From Sphagnum compactum (lineage: Eukaryota > Bryophyta > Sphagnopsida > Sphagnales), in assembly GCA_965153455.1 (NCBI GenBank), contig OZ234495.1, forward strand, positions 24,114,875 through 24,178,874: a stretch of DNA of 64,000 nucleotides. The letters run 5' to 3'. Position numbers and translations under genes: made by a program. Below, piece after piece: positions 11,747 through 23,065 of the stretch. Each line of letters opens with the position of its first letter. The stretch's first letter is position 1. The notes under the pieces were generated by a model, which saw only the letters and a list, made by a program, of their open reading frames with translations, made no database searches and was not told the DNA's origin.

Positions 11747-12282
11747 AATCAAAGATAGCTGCGACAAGTCTTGTATAAATTTTGATTGAGTCTTCGTAGA
11801 TGACAAAGCACTGCAAATGAAGAGGTAATCAATCACTCAAGAATACATCTGCATCAAGGAAAAACCCAACTTCAAAGGAGTTTGCTATTCTCGAACTTGG
11901 AAGTCAGAAAGGTTGGATTTTGCCTAAGAGTTTTTCAGAATTTGTTTCTGAAGCATTATAGCAAATAAGATTGTTGTTTCTCTCATGATCAGCTTGAGGA
12001 GAAAGTGGAACTCACTAGGAAAGCAGCATCATCCTGCCACAAACAGCAAGGGGACGGGAGAGGTGAGTACAAAGAAAGGGAGGGTGTGCATGCCACTGAT
12101 CTAGCACCTTCCTCTGACTGGCGCAAGAAGCTTCACAGAAAGATAGACAGAGAAAAATGGCCAGTGCTTCAGCACACTACTAGCACATGTTCTGTTGGAG
12201 TCAGGTGTGGAAATCAGTGTAGCTGTGTAAGCAAGCAAGGATCTGTGCTCTAAGTCATCAAATCACATTAGTCAGCACTGGA
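11747..12282 (+). other. Candidate 5'UTR exons and introns of the PP2C gene, with an 82-codon upstream ORF
   Basis: A strong acceptor, 'cccctctaactgcag', ends at 11746, and a donor AG|GTAATC lies at 11824/11825. Another acceptor ('ctcatgatcag') ends at 11992 and is followed by a donor AG|GTGAGT at 12062/12063. A possible final acceptor ends at 12203 or 12216. Read this way, leader exons of 78 and 70 nt precede the coding exon. If the last intron is kept, an ATG at 12005 opens an 82-codon frame that stops at 12253, 29 nt before the PP2C start, and would act as an upstream ORF. Splicing would remove most of it. I do not propose that it makes a functional protein. Confidence 0.4.
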
Positions 12283-13146
12283 ATGATGGCCTCCTTGAAT
12301 CCCTCTTTGTCTGTCAAAGATAGCTTTGTCGATGATCCTGCCAGTGGGGGTGGCTTGAGCGAAAACAAAAAGTTCAGCTATGGGTTTTCAAGCTTGCGTG
12401 GAAAGAGGGCCTCTATGGAGGATTTCTATGAGGCCAAAATCTCAAAAATTGATGACCAGGTGATTGGGTTATTTGGAGTTTTTGATGGGCATGGTGGTTC
12501 ACGGGCAGCAGAATATGTGAAGAAAAACCTGTTTGATAACTTGTTGAAGCATCCTAGATTTGTTGATGACACCAAGTTAGCCATACTTGAGTCATACCAG
12601 CAGACGGACCAAGATTATTTAAAAACAGAGATTAATCAGAACAGGGATGCTGGGTCAACAGCTTCTACAGCTGTCTTGGTGGGGGACCGTTTGCTTGTTG
12701 CCAATGTTGGTGATTCAAGGGCTGTGATTTGCAGAAGTGGTGAAGCATTTGCTCTGTCATCTGATCACAAGCCAAACCGAGCTGATGAGCGGCAACGCAT
12801 TGAGGATGCAGGAGGCGTTGTAATGTGGGTTGGCACTTGGCGAGTAGGCGGTGTTCTTGCAGTATCCCGTGCATTTGGTGACCGGCTGCTGAAGCAATAT
12901 GTTGTTGCAGAGCCTGAGATCCAGGAGGATACAATTGAAGAGGGAGTTGATTTTCTGATTCTGGCCAGTGATGGACTGTGGGATGTGGTGACAAACCAGG
13001 AAGCAGTGTCAATGGTATTGTCCATTGAAGATGCTGAGGAGGCTGCTAGAGTCCTCGGAGATGAAGCCTATCGCAGAGGAAGTGCTGACAACATCACATG
13101 TCTGATTGTTCGTTTCAATCATGACCAGTCATCTGTCTCCGCATGA
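12283..13146 (+). CDS. PP2C: Protein phosphatase 2C, WIN2/PP2C59-type
   Basis: This encodes a metal-dependent Ser/Thr phosphatase that removes phosphate in plant signalling, probably soluble in cytosol or nucleus (no signal peptide or membrane segment). The 287-aa frame carries the PP2C motifs in order: [11 protein letters not shown] at 40-50, VFDGHGG at 66-72 (metal-binding Asp68 and Gly69), RDAGSTA at 121-127, VGDSR at 142-146, DHKP at 161-164, SRAFGD at 195-200, ASDGLWD at 228-234 and the final Asp269-Asn270. All core metal ligands are present, so it should be active. The short N-terminus with [14 protein letters not shown] is typical of the plant WIN2/PP2C59 group. The coding region has no intron. 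Two ATGs stand together; the second has the better context (A at -3, G at +4). The leader contains a MITE and possible introns, and transcription probably ends near 14.1 kb. Confidence 0.95.
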   Translation: MMASLNPSLSVKDSFVDDPASGGGLSENKKFSYGFSSLRGKRASMEDFYEAKISKIDDQVIGLFGVFDGHGGSRAAEYVKKNLFDNLLKHPRFVDDTKLAILESYQQTDQDYLKTEINQNRDAGSTASTAVLVGDRLLVANVGDSRAVICRSGEAFALSSDHKPNRADERQRIEDAGGVVMWVGTWRVGGVLAVSRAFGDRLLKQYVVAEPEIQEDTIEEGVDFLILASDGLWDVVTNQEAVSMVLSIEDAEEAARVLGDEAYRRGSADNITCLIVRFNHDQSSVSA

Positions 13147-14110
13147 GCAGGTTAATGAAAATCTGGCATTCTAAGAGACAAAGCAGTTGATATGGTTCCA
13201 CATCATGAGTTGTGGAGATCTTTTCAACTGGACACATAAATAATCTTATGAGTGCTGAGCTCAGCTGTCTCTCTTCTGGGGCACTGAAAAGGTTTTTCTT
13301 TTCTGGAGATGGCAAAGAGCAACAATTGTGAATTATGCTGGGTGTCATGCTGCTAATTGGCAGGGATGGAGAAGAAGTAAAGCCTTACTACATAACACTC
13401 TGGTAAGTGGAGTCAGAAGACTGCACATGTGTGCTGCATGTGGTAGCTTAACCAGCACTAGTTTAGAGGTTCCAAGCAATCTCCTTTGATTATTTCTTTT
13501 TTTTTGCTTATGTCAAATGTTTTACTTTAGGGGCACAATTTCTTACTCAGCACTGACCCAAAGGTTTTAAGTTATCTCCTTCCCCCATCTTCCTTTTTTT
13601 CCCCTTCTGGTGTTATAATCTGTATTTGAAGGGATCAACTTTACAGCAGTTTGCAATGCTTTCTGTGATGCAACTGCCAAGAACTGTTTAGTGAACTGTT
13701 GTTTTTCACTTGTAATCCCCCCCTCCGCCCCCCCCCCAGTATAGTATATAACAGCCACCACCTGTTTCTGTGGCATGGTGGTGACAGGAAAAGAAAATCT
13801 GGCAATTTTCTTTGTAGTTGATCGATCAATCAATGTGATTGTTGCAGCCCTGTAGAGTGTCTTCATGCCTATGGTCGAAGGTGTGCTGACTTCACTCAAG
13901 AACTGGTTACTGTTGCCAAAAAAGTCAATAGTTGTTTTGTTCTTTTTTCTTAGTTTTCTCTTTATCCTAGTAAGGAGTAGATTGTCTTTTGTTTATACCG
14001 CACTGTAGAGTGAATGACCTCGAGTTGATTTGTCAAATACCTTGACCAAGACTACTACAGTAACATGTCTATGTAGCTACCTTGTAATGTCAATATATTG
14101 TAGCATTGAA
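13147..14110 (+). other. 3'UTR of the PP2C gene with C-rich tract
   Basis: The region downstream of the stop has no gene of its own. T-rich and 'aatatattgt' sequence near 14040-14110 could be the poly(A) region. A C-rich run at about 13717-13738 (G-rich on the - strand) could form a quadruplex on one strand. Overlapping short frames at 13567-13899 are antisense and unsupported. Confidence 0.4.
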
Positions 14111-14304
14111 TTGTGGATCAAGGTTATGTTTTTCTGGGTATGTTTATCTTCCATTATGTGAGTTACTTATTTCTCTTGGTCTGTCCTGCATCAGCTTGTC
14201 ATCCTCAGTTGTTCTTTGGATTTGTTCAGTGACCTACGTTGGAGGCTAGGTTGCTCCATGTCCTCTTAAACATGAGGTTGTGATCAAAAAACAAACTGAA
14301 CAAG

Positions 14305-14485
14305 GTTATGCATGTGTTGATGCCTTGTGTGTGTGTTTTTGGAGTATTCACTAACACTTTGTAAATATAATGAGTTGCCAATGGGGTGCACAGACGTGCA
14401 TGTGTTGAGGCTGTTAGTGCATGTTTTGAGTATTTCTTACTGTTGTTGTCAACAACAAGACGATTTTGCCAATGGGGTGCAATCA
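14305..14485. repeat. Diverged tandem duplication of about 90 bp
   Basis: Two copies share 'gcatgtgttga' (near 14310 and 14398) and 'ttgccaatggggtgca' (near 14374 and 14466). A shorter duplication, 'gatgcattacaag', follows at about 14494-14523. Confidence 0.5.
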
Positions 14486-14523
14486 TAGTATAACGATGCA
14501 TTACAAGAGCGATGCATTACAAG

Positions 14524-16600
14524 TGCATTGAAGGAAACTCTGACTATTGAAATGAAGGTAAATAAGAGAAGGAGGTGAAAGATCACATTCTATACCATCT
14601 CTTGAACTATGGGCTGCAATAATCACATTCAGAAGATCACAAGGGAGTTGCCATAGGAGATTATCATGGAGGGTAGATGACTACAATTGATTTTGTTAAT
14701 CTAATGAAGAAGAATTATTGCTTCTGCACCTTTTCTTGTAAAGGAACGAGAAGTACTGCAACCATTACCATGGTTTGAAAAATGAATGTTGGCCATGTAA
14801 CTTAATGGTGACCTAAATCATATTTAAAAGCCTTCGAACAAGCACCATTGACAAAATTGTAGCAAAATAGTTGTGATAGGTTCTTCCATTGTGAAAAAGG
14901 ATAAGCAAAAATATATTTCCAACATTTGGTTGATCATGTAACTTATACTTGAAAGAAAACTCAAGCAAACCAAGTTATAAAAGGAAATTATTTCATGCTT
15001 GCAACCTTTGCACTTGTTTCATAGCTTGCTCATCATCTCACCTAAATATGATCCAAGGAACACATCTCCAATTAGGCAAGGCACCATTGAGTGCGGATTT
15101 GGCACTTTTCTTTTCTCCTTGCGAGGTAATAAACTACATTGTAAATCTCTAGTACCTTATGATGTCTTATAATGTCCACTCTCAAACATGTGGGATAATA
15201 AAAGATGTTGGTTATGAAAAGGTTAAAAAAGCTAGTGTTATCCATAGTATGCATGTAACATATGATCACACCCAACCATCAAAACAAGCAAAACCACATG
15301 GTATACATATTTGCATTCACGAATATTGTCAAGGGGTAAAAATAATGCATAATTCTTTGCCCATCAAGTCTCATAATGGCTTTGGAAAAAGCTTGTGAAA
15401 TGGAAGTGAACATTATGAACTTCTCAATGCACCCATGTGGGTTATATGAGTTCCACATACTTAGGTTTGTTTGTGAAGTATATCATGTGACATATTCAAT
15501 TTTGTCCACATATCAATGACTATTCATCACATATTGTTATGCATTAGGTATGAACTTACTTGGGATTCAAGGTCATGACATGGGAATTTATTATAGCATG
15601 CTTAGACTACTTAATGACAAGAGGGGATGACACCCCGATCAAATTTTAGGTGTATAATAATTTGATTGAAACTTTATTTCAAGGATCAACATCAAGCAAA
15701 ATGGTGATTGAAAATAGCATCAAAGTACTTTAAAATGTGAATAAACTAAGTGGCATTTTTGACACACCATTCTTCTTTTCACAAATTTTATGTACCATAA
15801 TACCTGAAAGATGTGAACCATATATTTATTAATAAGATAAATCAATAAATGACAAATATTAGAAATGGATTAACTATTTTCCGATACAACATGTTGGAGA
15901 AAACATGTGCGAGTTTTCCTTCATCCTTGAGTAGATGAAGAACAAATTTTGAAAATATACGAATGTTGGACACGAGCTCAATGCTAGTGAGGCGAGTTAG
16001 CAATTTGAATTGGGTTTATCCATCTAAATTATTACAAATACATGGAATAAACTTAACCTACAAGTTTTGAATGAGTACATCATTATATGTTTACACTAGT
16101 GGAGTTGAACCATATGCATACTTATCTAATTCATTAAAATTTTAAATGTGAACAAAATTAGAGAAAGTAAAATTATAGGCCAATTTGATATGCACAAATA
16201 CACCCCAAAAACAATTTAAATTCACATGCAATAATATGTCACAAAAAATATGGTATTGTAGATATGTCACCTCATCTATATGGGTGAATAACATAATCAT
16301 TTGCTGGAATGAACTGATTTATTAACAAGGTTTCAATGCCCAAAGAGTTGCAATTAGGCCAATCCGCATAATCTCGTGGATCGTCCACAGGACACTACAC
16401 AAAAACCACCCATCCTTTCTTTGTAAGAGTCAAAGAATGCATGTATAGTTAGGGATTTTACTTGCTTGAACATTTTGATCTTTGTCGAATTATATTAGCA
16501 CAACTGACATAAGGAAGTAACAAAAAGAACCTGATCAGAGGAGAAATTAAGTCATTTGTCATTCCATTAGACACACTGATCTTAACATTAGAAGTTGGGT
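14524..16600. other. Intergenic, AT-rich, no supported gene
   Basis: Open stretches on the + strand at 14949-15398 are interrupted and match nothing I recognise. They may be a decayed transposon or gene, but neither boundaries nor domains can be named. Confidence 0.35.
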
Positions 16601-16629
16601 GACCATTCTTTCAGCTGTTGTGATCTTAA

Positions 16630-19258
16630 TAATTATTCAAGACTTGGGATATCCAAATTATGTACGAAATCACAAGCTTTGTTTTGAGTTGCAAAGAAAA
16701 AATGGCTAACATTGAAGTTCATGAAACTCTGGCATTGTTGAAGCACTCCAAAGCAAAATCCACGACATGGCTTAATCATGGATATTATGTTTTCATTATT
16801 GGTTAAAGGAATGCTACCGGCACTACGATATGTGTAATTAGTGCCAGGAGCCATTGTGCCCATTCCTGCTGGTTTCACGCATTGTGGAAAGGAAACGGCA
16901 CATAGCTTCCCATCCATCAAAGTACACACTCATTAGTTGATAAATACATTTATTGTAGAAGTTTGATTTTGCTCCAACTTCATTGAATATTGACACCATA
17001 GATGATAAACCTAGTGCAAAAGTGAAATAACTTATAAGTTGGAAAATACCTAACTCATCCCAAGATCTCATACACTTTTGTAGGAATGAAGCTTTTACAT
17101 AAGCACAAAAATCAAACAAACAATAAAATAATCATACCCAATTGCGGTAGTTTTGGAGGCATAATATACATAACTCCGTAGTGGCTGTTGTCTGAAATCG
17201 ACAATCTCCCAAGCTCATTAAATCCTAGCATGTTACATATTGTTATGCGTTAGACTTCTACTATGAAATTGCCTTTAGAAATGAGACGATGAAAACTTTA
17301 TAAGTACAAATCAATGGATAAAAGCAAAACATAGTGTTGGATTTAAAATACGCACAATCATATTTTGGTAGTTACATTGTGCAAATTGATCCTCTTTGTA
17401 CCCAGGTGGAAATCCCGTGTTTGCTTCGACACGTGCTGTATAATTTAGTCTAGGGTAATCTTGTAAAATATACCAAAAATGGAGTTGCTTGTTAGCACAA
17501 GTACTCGTGTAGTAGAAATGACATTGCCAAATTGAAATTATGACCTACTAAAATTGAGATTTTGTTTCAAATTTTAGTGGCAACTACAAAGTCCCATATG
17601 TTTTTCTTATGGTTATGATACATAAATTGATAAACATTTTATTGGGTTTTTGATTAAATTACTTGCACAAAACCATGCCGAGGATTGGCTGATTCCATAA
17701 CTTGTATACTTTTCCGAAGTGGGTGGCAATGGTCGTATGGGAGGTTGTACAGGAGTAGTGTCATGAATGATTATCCCACCTATGACCACCAATGCAACTT
17801 ATTGGTTTTGCAAGAGAAAGCAAGTGCCATTATAATACCATGTTGATTATATTGGCATGTCTTTACCTAGTGTTTAACTTTTGGTGATCCGTAGACAATG
17901 TACCTCTTAAGTTAGATTTTTCTTTATATAAATATAATTTCCAAATGCCAATTAAATTGTGCGTTGTTTAAAAAACTGAACAATGAGAGCATACCAATTG
18001 ATGATGTCCCAATTAAAAATTTCTTACAAATGCTTTTTGTCATGTCTATGTTTGGAACAAATACAATATTAGTGGACTTTGAAACCTAAAACAATCATAG
18101 TTTGCTAGATTGCTACTATTCTAGAAGCATAAATTGGGGTTTTAATTCCTATAGTCCCATAGGAAGATTATTGAATGACCAAAGTGCAAAATTTCATAAG
18201 TTACCAAACCCTTTAAGCGTTCTAATGAAATTAAAGCATGATACAATCATTGTTGTTGGATAGTATAATTTGCAAAACCAAATTTGAATGAATAGGGAGT
18301 AGTTAAGAGTTACTCGGAGGTGGTGGAGGTGAATATGTGGCATTGAGGAGAGTGGCCCAAGGAGGAGGTGGATATGCAATCGCTTGTGGTGGTGGAATGG
18401 TATAAGGAGGCCAATTGAGTGGTGGATGGTATGGGGGTGGGGGAGACATTACTGGCCTTATTGTAACACACACATGGCTCGAACATACTTCCTGCGCTCA
18501 TACAAATTGACATAACTTGAATCAAATTGGTTTTGCTTCTTAGAAAGCAAAAGCACAATTGAACATTGCCGCATTGGTTTATAAAGATCTAATTGTTTTC
18601 ACGTATTTTCTGAAGTTTTTGAAATCCATCACTATGCATCATGCTTTTTGAAATGGCAATAGGGCTTATCATTTAGTGTAGGGTAAAGCCCTAGGGTGGG
18701 GACATTTCCCAAATAAGGGACCTAGGACAAGCTGGTAGCCAAGTCAAGCCCTTCATTTTGGGCATGTCCCCCACACATGCATGGGCTTTACCTATCACAT
18801 AATAAAGATTATCATGAACCTAAATGTATGTATGTAGATGAGGCAAAGGAGGGTTCATCTACTAATTATTGCCTACCTAATAGGCATAATAAGATCCCTC
18901 CCACTCTCAAGAGAGTAGGCATAATATCCCTCTAGAAATATTCATGAATATAAAGTGCCCTCCAAACAAATAATAAATACACCACAAAATTCCTCCAAGT
19001 GCTTTACCATACCTAAATGGTCAATTCTTGATTTGATATTTGCAAAGGAGAAGTAGCATGACATAGGGATTTTGGTAGTATGACTTCAAATATATATATA
19101 AATTTTTGATATGTGATGTTCAAAATTTACACTGTAAGCAGTGTAGGTGTGTTGGCCATTGTCATCCACATCAGCAATTACGGTGCACGGCAAGGGCTGA
19201 ATCTGTGTACAATCGGGTTGCAAAGCCACTTGTGCTCCCACATTGCCCACTTCAACCC
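16630..19258 (-). CDS. Putative multi-exon gene or young pseudogene: proline-rich protein of unknown function (partial)
   Basis: Five blocks on the - strand join with GT-AG borders and matching phases: 19131-19258 (42 codons, ends phase 0), 18314-18491 (59 codons, ends phase 1), 17663-17779, 17352-17459 and 17138-17224 (all phase 1). None contains a stop in this frame. Block 2 is proline-rich (runs such as SPPPPY, YPPPPW, SPPPPPS). Block 3 has QPPIRPLPP. Block 4 reads ARVEANTGFPPGYKEDQFA. Block 5 ends HYGVMYIMPPKLPQL, which faintly recalls the end of SPOC domains in FPA/SPEN-type RNA-binding proteins. The acceptor of block 4 is AAG rather than CAG or TAG, which is unusual. The start and last exon are not settled; the C-terminus probably lies in 16630-17050, and upstream exons may extend past 19500. 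It could be a real gene, a fresh pseudogene, or gene sequence captured by a transposon. Confidence 0.45.
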
Positions 19259-19559
19259 CTGCAATGTCATCTCATATTACACTCTTTAATGCATATGATA
19301 ATCAAAAGAAAAAATCATACTTAGGACAAACTACATTTGGTGTATCAACAATAACCCTATATATCTCTCATGATGCCAATCAAGCTCAACAAAAAAAAAA
19401 CATTATTTACAATTGCAATTACAAATCATAAAGAATCTTTGAATGAGAGAGGGAGAGTAACATTACTCACAAATGAGCATTATGATACTTATGATAATTG
19501 TTGTGATCATTTTCATCCCAAATGCTTTGTGGTGCTTTTTTTGCAAAAGAATTAGTGGT

Positions 19560-20140
19560 TCATTAACAGTCACCATTTTACATTCTTTTGCCCCGCCCCC
19601 CAAGCTTTGCCTATGGTGATTAAATGAGTACCATAATACAATTCATCTGTACAAAAAAGAAGCAACTTTGCGAGTGGCAAATTCATCAAAGAATTTTAAT
19701 ACCCTAAAATGGGGGATGCAAAACCCATCAGCTTGTTAAATCATATGAATTAGACAAGGCTTTATGAAGAAAGTGTTGAAAAAGCGAAGTTTTAGTAGTT
19801 GTAGTAAGCTCAATCAACTAGAACCATTTTTCTTGAATCATCAAACCAATGTATTTCTCAAATTTGTATTTGATGCAATTTCTACTACTATGAAGGCTTG
19901 ATTGTGACATTGGACGAAATTAACTTAACTTAGTACAATCCAATTTCCAAATGGGCTTCCTAAGCAATAGTATTTATATAGACACTTTTCATGCAATTAG
20001 CACAAACAAATGTACAATTCAACATGTCAATATGTCAATGACATGGAAGAAGACCTCCAAAATTTGTGTTAAAACCACCTCAAAATTATTAACTGCTTCT
20101 TACACCACAAGGAGTAACTGATCCAAAGACTTAGTAAAGC
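19560..20140. other. Unassigned; possible further exons of the upstream minus-strand gene
   Basis: On the - strand a readable block 'FDEFATRKVASFLY' lies near 19640-19690 and is followed by the acceptor-like 'cttttttgtacag'. These could belong to the gene at 16630-19258, but the phases were not resolved. Confidence 0.25.
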
Positions 20141-20149
20141 TTGTTTGGA

Positions 20150-20460
20150 GAAACCCATTCACACCAAATGATTGTGAGAAACCCATTCACACCAATGATT
20201 GTGAGATTAGAAAATCCCACACTAGGTGGAGAGTGGACCAGTTGTTTCCACTGTCCTCCCTGGTGTATATTTTTGGGCTCTCTTCAGAGTAAATGTAGTT
20301 GTGGTTTTCATCCAAAGAAAGAAATGCAATTGAGGTTTTTTATCCAAAGAAAAAAAAAAAAATTGTGGTTTTTCATGCAAAGGTAGGAATGTAGTTGTGG
20401 TTTCTCATCCAAAGAAAGAAATGCAATTGATGTTTTTCATCCAAAGAAAAAACAATTGAA
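20150..20460 (+). repeat. Short tandem repeats: 29-bp pair and 32-bp array
   Basis: At about 20150-20206 'aacccattcacaccaa(a)tgattgtgaga' occurs twice. At about 20292-20460 a unit of about 32 bp containing 'tcatccaaagaaagaaatg' and 'ttgtggttt' occurs five times (starts near 20309, 20340, 20373, 20405 and 20437) with small changes. No coding role is supported. Confidence 0.6.
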
Positions 20461-20504
20461 TTTCCTACTCTTTTTCATGGGTGTATATTCATACTTCTTA
20501 TTAA

Positions 20505-20590
20505 TTAGTTCAGGGTTTGTGCCCCAACATGTTTTTATTTTTTTGGAAGGACCCACTTTCAGTGGCCCATCACAATGTTTTCTGAAACTA
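20505..20590. repeat. Dispersed repeat family, copy 1 (TTAGTT...GGCCCATCAC)
   Basis: It shares the order 'ttagtt', 'gtgcc', a T-rich run and 'agtggcccatcac' with copies at 22430-22815 and 61605-61735. Probably a fragment of a short non-autonomous element; the class is unknown. Confidence 0.4.
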
Positions 20591-21599
20591 ATTTGGGCAC
20601 CCCAAATTAAAAGCACAAGGGTTTACCTTTGGCCCCACTTTATAGTACATGAAAGTTCAACTTTTGGCCAAAGCATGTGGGATAAAAGTGGCTAGTGGTT
20701 GTGGGGATGAAAGTGTGTCAATGTAGTGGTCCACCACAATACTTGCATCAAAAAAGAGAAAATGCCAACCATGCTCTTTCAATCTCCTCAAACTAGCAAT
20801 GACATGCAAATGAGCTTTATCACCAAATGGTCCAATATCATGTCAAATAGAGAGATTTTGTTTCTTTGTGCTTGTTTCTTTTCTTTTTTGTTGGCTTGAT
20901 GCTTGCACCCATCTCCTCACCATGTCTCCCCCTTTGCATTCGTTCAAGGTCTTGTTTTTTTGAGACTTGACTTGCTCATTTGTGAACAAAATTGTTGCCA
21001 AGAGAGAGAGAGAAAGACAACTAATATTTTACATAAGATAGAGGCACCTAATATTGTTAGTGCACCTGACCTTTGGTCTCTACAATTATCCAAATCATTT
21101 AGGAATGCGAGACTGTATTAATGAGTGGTTTACCCAATGTGTCAAAAGTTGTGATTAAAAAAAAAATTCACTTGTTTAAAGATGACTTTAGACGAGAGTC
21201 CAAGGTCCAGGGTCCAATGGAATAGAACAATCCTATTGGCTGAGAGCCATAAATTGGACCCACGGCCTTCAGATGAGGGTCCAACACCAAAAAGTGATGA
21301 ATCAAAGTTAAACCTACAGGGCACCATTTTGGAGGGAGAATCAATTGGGTTAAACTCAACAAAACACAAGAGCTCAAAGCAAAGCTCATGATTTGGAGAA
21401 ACAACATGCAAGGTAGGGTCCAAGGGCATGGTCCAACTCAAAGATTCAATTTGCTTTAAATGAGTCCAAATTGGTTCCTAGGAAGCCTGGACCTCCATCT
21501 AATGTGAGCCTAATTTTAGGTTTGTGGGCTTCCTAGTAAGAAAGGATGACTCAAGATTGTAAGGGTAGGAGAAAGGTATAGGCATGTACCTATCTATGC
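20591..21599. other. Intergenic, no supported gene
   Basis: Overlapping frames on both strands at 21142-21441 are open by chance or come from an old element. I recognise no domain. A (GA)n run is at about 21001-21014. Confidence 0.35.
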
Positions 21600-22030
21600 C
21601 CAATATGGACACACATCTCCATCCATCAACATAATTATCAATCTTAGCCACGTGAAATTTTCCATGATTTGGTCAATTTCATCCATCTCGTTGAATTTCA
21701 CCCATGTGGATTTTTGTCATCCATGTTGTCAACTTCATCAATAGGTACTCTAATTCCCAATTCACAAGATTCATTCTCATCCATGTAATAGATTCCACGA
21801 ACTTTATCCACGTCGTATGGGTCATTTGTCATCAATGTCATCCATTTGTTACCCTTGTGACGATTTTCAGTTTGGAAATTCAATTTCATCGATGTTGTGA
21901 AAATTCATCCATCTCATGTCATTTTGGCCATGTGATTAATTTGATCCGTGAAACTCAATTTCATATGTCGTCAAGGGTTCATATGGCTAGTTATATTTTT
22001 GCTCAATTTCATCCATGAACTATTTTTCAT
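21600..22030. repeat. Degenerate tandem repeat built on 'atttcatccatgt'
   Basis: Variants such as 'aatttcatccatctc', 'cacccatgtgg', 'gtcatccatgttgtcaa' and 'attcatccatctcatgtc' recur every 20-25 bp. The array gives spurious open frames on both strands. Confidence 0.4.
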
Positions 22031-22219
22031 GCATGTGGGATGTTTGGGCTTGTTGAAATTTACTTGAGGTCTTGATCTTAATTTTATTGTTTCAAAAAAT
22101 AAATTAGTTGAGTTTCTCACTCTCCTATTTCCAAGAAAAGTGAAGGACATAAACAACCTCAACTTCTCTTGCAATAAGGGGACAAACATTCCCCAACAAG
22201 CTGTCTACAACTAGAATCA

Positions 22220-23065
22220 TATTCCTATATGTGTAAGTGTAAATCATTTATATTTACATGTTCGAAATTTTTACACTTACACATGTATTGTTGTCATATA
22301 TATATATATATACACACGAAGCCAATGTAAATTTTTTCAAATACACTTATATGGCCTCATGTAAATGTTTTGGGGCATGTAAGTGTATATATTATATACC
22401 CTTGATGACCATACCTTCTTGCAAACCCATATTAATTAGTTGTAGGTGCATCCCAAAGCTCTATTTTTATTTTTTATTTTTGCAATGGGCCACTTTGATT
22501 GGCCCTTCACCAAAAGATCATGATATTTTGATACTCCCTAAACATTAGCATTTTTCATCAATATGGGATTATGGTGGTGCTATTCCAAGGAATAGCTTGA
22601 ATGCACCTTTTGCCCACCTCATGGCTTGAGTTGAACTTTTACTCTTGACTTTGTTCATCATCATTTTGGCCTAAGCTTTTACAAGAGCTTAGATACTTGT
22701 TGTGATTCATATTAATAAATGTAATTAGTTATGGTGCATCCCAAGGCACAAATGTTTTGATGGTTTTTCTTTAATGGGCCATTTGGTTGGCCTATCACCA
22801 AAAACTTATGAAATCCGCAAACCCCCCCTCCCCCCCCCACCTCTACAAGTAGAAACCACATTTTTACACTTAAAACTATATAAGTGTATTTATTTTTACA
22901 TTTACATACATTGTTTTACATGACATAAAATAAATTTATAAGGTTTTACATTTACATGTCTCGTGTTTACATTTACATGAATGTAGATGTATATTAAACA
23001 CTTACATGGAGTGTAAATAAATTTCATTATGGGATTTACATTTACATAGTGTAAGTCCTAAACTA
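22220..23065. repeat. TTTACAT-rich repeats with two tandem copies of a dispersed repeat
   Basis: 'tttacatttacatg' variants fill 22240-22400 and 22855-23065. Between them the dispersed family seen at 20505 and 61605 occurs twice, near 22430-22530 and 22725-22815. Both copies carry 'ggtgcatcccaa' followed by 'aatgggcca', 'ttggcc' and 'tcaccaaaa', about 285 bp apart, so they are likely a local duplication. Confidence 0.5.

Noticed and set aside
12665-13012. 115-codon - strand frame within the PP2C gene
   Set aside because: Pure antisense shadow of a well-supported coding exon.
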